From contig DATFNV010000051.1 of NCBI GenBank assembly GCA_035266225.1, forward strand, positions 1 through 6,773: a stretch of DNA of 6,773 nt, given 5' to 3'. Positions 1 to 4,343 of the stretch are shown piece by piece; position 1 is the stretch's first letter, and each line of letters starts with the position of its first letter. Source of the DNA: DATFNV01 sp035266225. GTDB taxonomy: Bacteria > Planctomycetota > Planctomycetia > Gemmatales > Gemmataceae. The notes under the pieces were generated by a model. That model was not told the origin of the DNA. It searched no databases and saw nothing but the letters and a program-made list of their open reading frames with translations. Made by a program: the position numbers and the translations under genes.

Positions 1-65
1 TAGTCTTCGTTGTGGTCGCGGACTCGCCCGACGTCGGTGCGTTCCACGAATTCGAGGTCAAGCAT
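1..65 (-). CDS. PP2C-family Ser/Thr protein phosphatase, N-terminal fragment
   Basis: Read on the minus strand from the ATG at 65-63, the 21 complete codons give a short beta strand followed by ERTDVGRVRDHNED, and the next codon begins TA, as for Tyr. This is the first conserved motif of bacterial PP2C (PPM) phosphatases, DVGxxRxxNEDxx, whose Asp-containing strand helps build the two-metal site that dephosphorylates Ser/Thr-phosphoproteins. The rest of the gene lies beyond the left edge, so the metal-binding DGxGG and DN motifs cannot be checked, nor whether a kinase domain is fused as in the gene at 2446. The ATG at 65 sits at the usual distance from the motif. No clear Shine-Dalgarno precedes it, and the frame stays open for some codons upstream without a better start. 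The permease lies upstream on the same strand, separated by 168 bp that include a strong palindrome, so separate transcription is likely. Confidence 0.72.
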   Translation of the reverse strand, partial: MLDLEFVERTDVGRVRDHNED

Positions 66-164
66 AAGGCCGGAAGCCGTAGGTCTTACGGAGGCGACCC
101 AGGATGAACTGCTCTGGAGAGCGGCTCTCCCGGGTTCTCCAAGAATTTCACTGACATCTGAAAC

Positions 165-202
165 GGAAATTCGGACAGGCAAAATTGCCTGTCCGAATTT
201 CC
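165..202 (-). terminator. Perfect 38-nt palindrome downstream of the permease, probable terminator
   Basis: Two 18-nt arms, GGAAATTCGGACAGGCAA at 165-182 and its exact reverse complement at 185-202, are separated by only AA; as RNA this is a stem of about 16 bp with an AAAATT-type loop. It lies 31 nt past the permease stop on the transcribed strand and 99 nt before the minus-strand phosphatase start. The position suggests an intrinsic terminator for the permease. The U-tract after the stem is poor (the minus strand reads into GTTTCAG), although the A/T-rich outer arms could supply part of it. Because it is symmetrical it could act in both directions, or be a dispersed palindromic repeat or operator. 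Confidence 0.5.
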
Positions 203-233
203 TAGCTAACTCAGCGATGTTCATACTACACCA

Positions 234-2057
234 TTACGTGCGACTGGTGACCAGCGTTGTGCGCCCCGTGGCTTTGCTGGACCGCAGGAAGTAGATCCCT
301 CCATAGATCGCCCAGACCGCTGCGATTCCTAATGCCAGGAACGGTTCCATCTTCGTGCCGTATCCCATGAACGGCAGGACGATGTACGCGCCCATGCAAA
401 TCAGGTTCGCAGCGATACCGAAATAGGGGATGAGCGTGTGTCTCACGAAGCTGTAGTTCGGGTGTCCCTTGTAGCAGAAGATGCAGGTTACGCAGCTCAG
501 CATGTAGAGCAGGAACGTCCCGAAGTTGGAGGCCAGGGTAATCGTAAGCAGGCTGTTGGGAAACTTCGCCATGGTGTCATGAGATACGTAGCCGAAGCTC
601 GACCAGAACCCATGAGGCAGGGCCTGGATCGTGGCGTCCGGGAGAGCGCCGGCGTCACCGAACAGCATCGTCAGTGCGAGGACCCCGAAAACCGCAGAAA
701 TGATGGCCAAGGCCCAGATCGCGCGGTGGGGGCTCAGGTTCTTTTCATGCAGCATGCCGAAGTGTTCCGGCACTTCTTGGTCCCTGCCCATCGCGTAGGT
801 CACGCGGGCGCCGGTGTTGATCGAAGCCAAGGTCGTGCCGACCAGGGCCAGGAAGACGGTCACGGCCAGGACGATCATGAACCACCAGCCGGCCGTGACG
901 TTGCCGTTGAAGAGGGCCGTGCCGGCGATGACGGCCATGTCGCCGACCGGCGCACTCGATCCCTTGGCCGTGGTCATCGGGTAGCCGGGGTTCAAGAAAT
1001 AGCCGGCGGCGAAGTACTCGATCCCGTAACACACGACGCCCTGGATGAACAGTGACAGCAGCACCGCCCGCGGGACGTCGCGCCGGGCGTTCTTCGCCTC
1101 TTCACCCATCGCCGTGACCGACTCGAAGCCGACGAGGATCAGGATGGCGATGCCCGCCTGGATGAAGATGTACGAGAAGCCGTGCGGCTTCACCACGTCC
1201 GCCGCGTTCGCGAACAACTGGCGAGTGGGGAGCGTGGCGTCGGCGTTGTTGGGGTCCTTCTCATCGGTGATCGGCTTGTCGTAGCCTTCCAGGAGGAGCG
1301 GCTTGGGCTCACCCTTCTCGTCCTTCTCGACGACCCAGTTGCCCTCGGCGTCCTTGAACGGCTTGCCGTCCTTGTCCTGGGCCAGCACGACGTTGATCGG
1401 AGTGCTGTCCGGGTCGAGGGTCCAGCCGCGCGTTCCCTCACCGTGGCCGACGCGGTAGCCAATGGCGATGACGGAGAAGATGAGCAGGGCACTGATCTGG
1501 ATGATGTTGACGGCGATGTTGACCGTGGTCGAGGTGGTGATCCCGCGGTAGGCGATGTAAGCCACGCCGAAGGCGAACAGCACGCAGAAGCCGATCATCA
1601 GCGGCGGGCTGCCGATCGCCGAACTGAAAGTAATTGGGAAGAACTGCCCGGCGAGGTAGCCGACGAGGATCGCCGTCACACCGACCATCACCCCAGGGTA
1701 CACCCAGTAGTAGAGGTGACTCGACCAGCCGATGATGAATTTCGCCACGCGCGCGAACTTGAAGGCGTGCGTCTTGGCCAGGAACGCCTGCTCGGCGAAG
1801 AAGTACGACGACCCGGCTCCGGGGAAGAGCTTGGACAACTCGGCGTAGGAGATGGCGGTGGCGAAGCAAAGGGCCAGGGCGGCCAGGATGCCGAACCAGA
1901 TGTCGGACCCCGCCATCGGGGCGCCGTACTGGCACTGCTGCGCGAAGGTCAGCCACAGGAAGGCGCCCGGCGCGATCAGCGCCATGGCGTTCATGGTCAG
2001 CCCGGTCAGGCCGAGCGTCCCCTTCATCTGCGGCGTTCCGTCGGGAGAGGAAGCCAC
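234..2057 (-). CDS. APC-superfamily amino acid permease with a large loop insertion
   Basis: A 607-residue membrane protein with about 12 hydrophobic helices, probably a secondary transporter of amino acids or related amines in the inner membrane. APC hallmarks are a helix 1 with a mid-membrane break (residues 20-38, around IAPGAF), a SYAEL-x-KLFPGAGSSYFF segment after helix 2 (the TM2-3 signature), and GFESVTAMGEEAKNARRDVPRA after helix 6 (310-331). The substrate cannot be told from sequence. Family members are usually 450-550 residues; the excess is a hydrophilic Asp/Lys/Pro-rich loop at about 203-291 between helices 5 and 6, outside the membrane on the extracytoplasmic side by APC topology. 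The open frame extends to 2345, but GTG at 2057 (or 2060) is preferred because AAAGAGG lies 7 (or 4) nt upstream; ATG at 2027 is a further alternative. The extra N-terminal residues from any earlier start look non-coding. It is divergent from the kinase-phosphatase gene. Confidence 0.88.
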   Translation of the reverse strand: MASSPDGTPQMKGTLGLTGLTMNAMALIAPGAFLWLTFAQQCQYGAPMAGSDIWFGILAALALCFATAISYAELSKLFPGAGSSYFFAEQAFLAKTHAFKFARVAKFIIGWSSHLYYWVYPGVMVGVTAILVGYLAGQFFPITFSSAIGSPPLMIGFCVLFAFGVAYIAYRGITTSTTVNIAVNIIQISALLIFSVIAIGYRVGHGEGTRGWTLDPDSTPINVVLAQDKDGKPFKDAEGNWVVEKDEKGEPKPLLLEGYDKPITDEKDPNNADATLPTRQLFANAADVVKPHGFSYIFIQAGIAILILVGFESVTAMGEEAKNARRDVPRAVLLSLFIQGVVCYGIEYFAAGYFLNPGYPMTTAKGSSAPVGDMAVIAGTALFNGNVTAGWWFMIVLAVTVFLALVGTTLASINTGARVTYAMGRDQEVPEHFGMLHEKNLSPHRAIWALAIISAVFGVLALTMLFGDAGALPDATIQALPHGFWSSFGYVSHDTMAKFPNSLLTITLASNFGTFLLYMLSCVTCIFCYKGHPNYSFVRHTLIPYFGIAANLICMGAYIVLPFMGYGTKMEPFLALGIAAVWAIYGGIYFLRSSKATGRTTLVTSRT

Positions 2058-2064
2058 CACTGCA

Positions 2065-2071
2065 CCTCTTT
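2065..2071 (-). promoter_or_regulatory. Ribosome binding site deciding the permease start
   Basis: The minus strand reads AAAGAGG here, 7 nt before GTG at 2057 and 4 nt before the adjacent in-frame GTG at 2060. This places translation initiation about 95 codons inside the longest open frame. The downstream ATG at 2027 has no comparable purine tract at good spacing. Confidence 0.6.
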
Positions 2072-2095
2072 CTACAAACAAGGTCCGGAGAGAAG

Positions 2096-2155
2096 ACCTG
2101 CCACTGTCCGCTGCGCGCACGATGAACCCGGGCGTCGTCAAACCGAGTGGCAGGT
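2096..2155 (-). promoter_or_regulatory. 10-bp inverted repeat in the permease leader
   Basis: ACCTGCCACT at 2096-2105 and AGTGGCAGGT at 2146-2155 are exact reverse complements, enclosing 40 nt. Inside, ACGATG (2119-2124) can pair with CGTCGT (2133-2138) allowing one G-U. If transcription of the permease begins upstream of 2155, the mRNA would carry a two-part stem ending about 35 nt before the start codon, outside the ribosome binding site. It could be a structured leader or an operator with two half-sites. I could not match it to a known riboswitch class. Confidence 0.35.
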
Positions 2156-2242
2156 ACCAGACTGCCTTCACGCAATTGACATGCCGGCCTGCCGCGCGAC
2201 GGGAAACGAAGCGCAACCCCTTGGGAAATTGAGAGTTAACAA

Positions 2243-2336
2243 ATCGGGCCCGATCGGACATTTTGCCCGATGAGACGATGGGGCCCAGAAGCTGCCCAGA
2301 CCTTGGGCAGGGCGTGCTGGAATTGGAGAATTCCAG
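2243..2336. repeat. Cluster of three short perfect palindromes
   Basis: Three separate symmetries lie within 94 bp. ATCGGGCCCGAT (2243-2254) is a 12-bp palindrome whose left half can alternatively pair with GCCCGAT at 2265-2271. CTGCCCA (2292-2298) pairs with TGGGCAG (2304-2310) around a 5-nt loop. CTGGAATT (2317-2324) pairs with AATTCCAG (2329-2336) around GGAG. None is followed by a T-run, so they do not look like terminators. Their place upstream of the kinase suggests operators or a structured leader; the function is unknown. Confidence 0.45.
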
Positions 2337-2346
2337 GGGCGGCAAG

Positions 2347-2364
2347 GCGAAGCCGCAAGCGGCA
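2347..2364 (+). repeat. Copy of an 18-nt dispersed repeat
   Basis: GCGAAGCCGCAAGCGGCA here is identical to 6068-6085, the right arm of the palindrome after amt, and is the reverse complement of that palindrome's left arm. This copy stands alone, without the opposing arm. The core GCCGC-AA-GCGGC is itself a small hairpin. Two exact copies 3.7 kb apart in unrelated intergenic regions suggest a repeat family scattered through the genome. Confidence 0.6.
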
Positions 2365-2432
2365 GGCGCCTCCTTTTCTTTGGAGCGAGGGTATGTAGAC
2401 TATTTCCGCGTGAGGAGGAGCCGCCGGGCCGG

Positions 2433-2439
2433 AAGGAAG
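2433..2439 (+). promoter_or_regulatory. Ribosome binding site of the kinase-phosphatase
   Basis: AAGGAAG lies 6 nt before ATG 2446. It decides this start against in-frame upstream starts as far back as 2263, whose 61 extra codons run through the palindromes and the repeat and lack protein-like character. Confidence 0.65.
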
Positions 2440-2445
2440 AGATTG

Positions 2446-4233
2446 ATGGAACTGACCTACGCACAGCTCTCGCTTCCCGGGCCGGTGCGCCCCAACAACG
2501 AGGACTACCTTACCGTCTGGCGCCCGGCCGACGCCGAGGACGAGCGGCAGCGCGGGTCGGTCGTCCTCCTCGCGGACGGCGTGGGCGGGCTGGGAAAGGG
2601 CGAGGTCGCCAGCAAGCTCGCCGTCGAGGCGGCCCTGCGAAAGTTCATGGAGGCCAAACCAGGCGTCGCGCCCAACCAGGTCCTCTGGCAAATGTTCGTG
2701 GCCGGCAACCTGGCCGTCTACGACGCCGGCATGGCCGACCGCGCGGAAGGGCGCATGGCCACCACGCTCATCGCGGCCGTCTTCCGCAACAACGAGGTGA
2801 CCGTCGGTCACGTCGGCGACTGCCGGGCCTACCACATCCAACTCGGCCGCATCCGCCAGCTGACCAGCGACCACACCTACGTCGGCACCCAGCTCAAGCT
2901 TGGGCTCATCTCGCAGCAGGACGCGAGGACCAGCCAGTTCCGCAACCTGCTGACCCGCAGCGTCGGCAAGGATCCGACCATCCAGGTCGATTACTACTCG
3001 GTCGAGGTCCACCCGAGCGACCTGATGGTTGTGTGTTCTGACGGGCTTTACTGGCACGTCAGCGAACAGGAGATCTTCAACGCCGTCACCTGGCTGCCCC
3101 CCGCGGAGGCGTGCCGGAAGCTCGTGGAACTGGCCGAGCAGCACGGCACCGACGACAACCTGTCGGTCGTCGTCGTCCGCATCGACCGCGTGGAGCAACT
3201 CCTGTACTACCGCGGGCTGCCCATCTACCAGGAAACCCCCGAGCTGACCATGAGCAACGAGGTCCAGATCGGTCAGATCCTCGACGAACGCTTCCACATC
3301 ACCGACGTCGTCAGCCGCAGCGGCATGGCGTCGATCTTCAAGGCCCGCGACCTGCAGACGAACAGGGCGGTGGCCGTGAAGGTGCCGTTCATGCAGTTCG
3401 AGAGCGACCCCGGCTTCTTCACCCGCTTCCAGCGCGAGGAGGAGATCGGTCGGGCGCTCGACCACCCGTACATCCTGCACGTCGTCCCGGTAGAGGAGAA
3501 GAGCCGGCCGTACCTGGTGATGGAGTACCTCGAGGGCCAAACGCTGCGGCAGCTGATGCAAAGTGTGCGGCCGCTGCCGGTCGCCGACGCCCTGCGCATC
3601 GCCAGCCGCCTATGCGAGGCGCTGACGTACATGCATCAGCATGAAGTGATTCATCGCGACCTGAAGCCGGAAAACATCATGCTGTGCAAGGACGGCGGCC
3701 TGCGCATCATGGACTTCGGCATCGCCAAGGCGGCGGGCCTGCGACGGCTGACGTTCACCGGGTTCACGGCCGCGATGGGGACGCCGGACTACATGGCCCC
3801 GGAGCAGGTCAAGGGGAAGCGGGGCGACGAGCGCACCGACATCTACAGCCTCGGGGCGATGTTGTACGAGATGGTGACGGGACAGGCGCCGTTCGAGGGC
3901 GCCACGCCGTACCTGATCATGAACGCGCGGCTGGTGGGCGACCCGGTGGCGCCGCGCAAGATCAACCCGGAGATTTCGCCTCAGGTGGAAGAAATCATCC
4001 TGCGGGCGATGGCAATGCAGCCGTACGACCGCTACCGCTCGGCCGCGGAACTGAAGGCCGACCTCGACGCGCCGGAGAAGGTGCAGGTGACCGGGCGGGA
4101 CCAGCGCTTGCGGCCGCCGGCGGTGTGGCAGGCGCGCTGGCGCACGCTGCGCGTGGTCGTGCTGGCGCTGCTGGTGCCCGTCGTCATCTTCGGGGTGATT
4201 CTGCTGTTCCTGTACGCGCCGTGGAAGAGGTAG
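2446..4233 (+). CDS. PP2C phosphatase-Ser/Thr kinase fusion with C-terminal membrane anchor
   Basis: A 595-residue bifunctional enzyme able in principle to add and remove phosphate on Ser/Thr. The PP2C domain (about 1-246) has RPNNED with D20, ADGVGG with D44, GHVGDCRAY (D125), SDG with D199 and TDDNLS with D237/N238, so the metal-binding acidic set is complete. A short linker leads to a Hanks-type kinase domain (about 276-545) with VAVK Lys312, HRDLKPEN (catalytic D405), DFG (D423), the GTPDYMAPEQ segment and DIYSLGAMLYE. The glycine loop is degenerate: SRSGMAS (290-296) replaces GxGGMGx. Residues about 569-591 form one hydrophobic helix followed by PWKR, so the protein is tail-anchored with both domains cytosolic and no external sensor domain. 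The ATG has AAGGAAG 6 nt upstream. The stop codon lies inside the inverted repeat at 4231-4324. Amt follows on the same strand. The fusion is known from planctomycetes, cyanobacteria and some proteobacteria; targets are unknown. Confidence 0.93.
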   Translation: MELTYAQLSLPGPVRPNNEDYLTVWRPADAEDERQRGSVVLLADGVGGLGKGEVASKLAVEAALRKFMEAKPGVAPNQVLWQMFVAGNLAVYDAGMADRAEGRMATTLIAAVFRNNEVTVGHVGDCRAYHIQLGRIRQLTSDHTYVGTQLKLGLISQQDARTSQFRNLLTRSVGKDPTIQVDYYSVEVHPSDLMVVCSDGLYWHVSEQEIFNAVTWLPPAEACRKLVELAEQHGTDDNLSVVVVRIDRVEQLLYYRGLPIYQETPELTMSNEVQIGQILDERFHITDVVSRSGMASIFKARDLQTNRAVAVKVPFMQFESDPGFFTRFQREEEIGRALDHPYILHVVPVEEKSRPYLVMEYLEGQTLRQLMQSVRPLPVADALRIASRLCEALTYMHQHEVIHRDLKPENIMLCKDGGLRIMDFGIAKAAGLRRLTFTGFTAAMGTPDYMAPEQVKGKRGDERTDIYSLGAMLYEMVTGQAPFEGATPYLIMNARLVGDPVAPRKINPEISPQVEEIILRAMAMQPYDRYRSAAELKADLDAPEKVQVTGRDQRLRPPAVWQARWRTLRVVVLALLVPVVIFGVILLFLYAPWKR

Positions 4234-4324
4234 CCGCCGGCCGATTGATCGTTTCGCGCGCGGCATCCTCCGACATGTCTCGTGGGATGCCGCGCGCGAG
4301 AAACGATCAATCGGCCGGCGGCTA
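4231..4324. mobile_element. 94-nt near-perfect inverted repeat, MITE-like, at the kinase stop
   Basis: The 38-nt left arm (4231-4268) and 40-nt right arm (4285-4324) pair at 38 positions, the only difference being an extra AG in the right arm (4299-4300). The 16-nt loop contains the palindrome GACATGTC (4272-4279). The outermost bases are TA on both sides (4231-4232 and 4323-4324), as expected of a 2-bp TA target duplication around a 90-bp element with GCCGCCGG / CCGGCGGC ends. Removing 4233-4324 leaves a TAA stop for the kinase and an 18-nt gap to amt. There is no coding capacity, so mobilisation would depend on a transposase elsewhere. As RNA it forms a very stable hairpin without a U-tract, which may weaken read-through or stabilise the kinase mRNA end. 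That it is a mobile element is inferred from structure only. Confidence 0.6.
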
Positions 4325-4328
4325 AACA

Positions 4329-4335
4329 GGGGAGG
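4329..4335 (+). promoter_or_regulatory. Strong ribosome binding site of amt
   Basis: GGGGAGG lies 8 nt before ATG 4344 and just outside the right arm of the inverted repeat, so the hairpin does not sequester it. The strong site fits a highly translated membrane channel. Confidence 0.7.
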
Positions 4336-4343
4336 AAAAGAGG

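Larger units (their letters stand above)
2058..2445. other. Divergent intergenic region between permease and kinase-phosphatase
   Basis: These 388 bp separate two divergently transcribed genes and must hold both promoters. I see no convincing sigma-70 pair on either strand. The best plus-strand -10-like hexamer is TAGACT at 2396-2401, about 45 nt before the kinase start, with only a weak T-rich -35 region. The stretch contains the permease ribosome binding site (2065-2071), a 10-bp inverted repeat in the permease leader (2096-2155), a cluster of three short perfect palindromes (2243-2336), one copy of an 18-nt dispersed repeat (2347-2364) and the kinase ribosome binding site (2433-2439). The open frames that cross it on both strands are extensions or antisense shadows of flanking genes and show no protein-like sequence. 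Confidence 0.7.

Noticed and set aside
10..294. Plus-strand 94-codon open frame at the left end
   Set aside because: It overlaps the antisense PP2C motif, the perfect palindrome and the permease 3' end, and shows no protein-like features.
2096..2155. A known riboswitch (glutamine or guanidine class) before the permease
   Set aside because: Some short strings are vaguely similar, but the conserved cores of these classes are not present, so I kept it only as an unassigned inverted repeat.
2176..2204. Plus-strand TTGACA as a -35 box
   Set aside because: There is no acceptable -10 hexamer 16-18 nt downstream, where the sequence is GC-rich.
1182..2273. Plus-strand open frame of 363 codons opposite the permease
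   Set aside because: It is antisense to a clear 12-helix transporter; its sequence is charged and repetitive with no domain and no credible ribosome binding site.
2263..2445. N-terminal extension of the kinase-phosphatase by 61 codons
   Set aside because: The extension crosses palindromes and the dispersed repeat, while ATG 2446 has a good ribosome binding site and places the first PP2C motif at the usual distance.
2236..3561. Minus-strand open frame of 441 codons opposite the kinase-phosphatase
   Set aside because: It is antisense to the PP2C and kinase motifs; its composition is low-complexity (Val, Asp, His, Arg) with no recognisable family.
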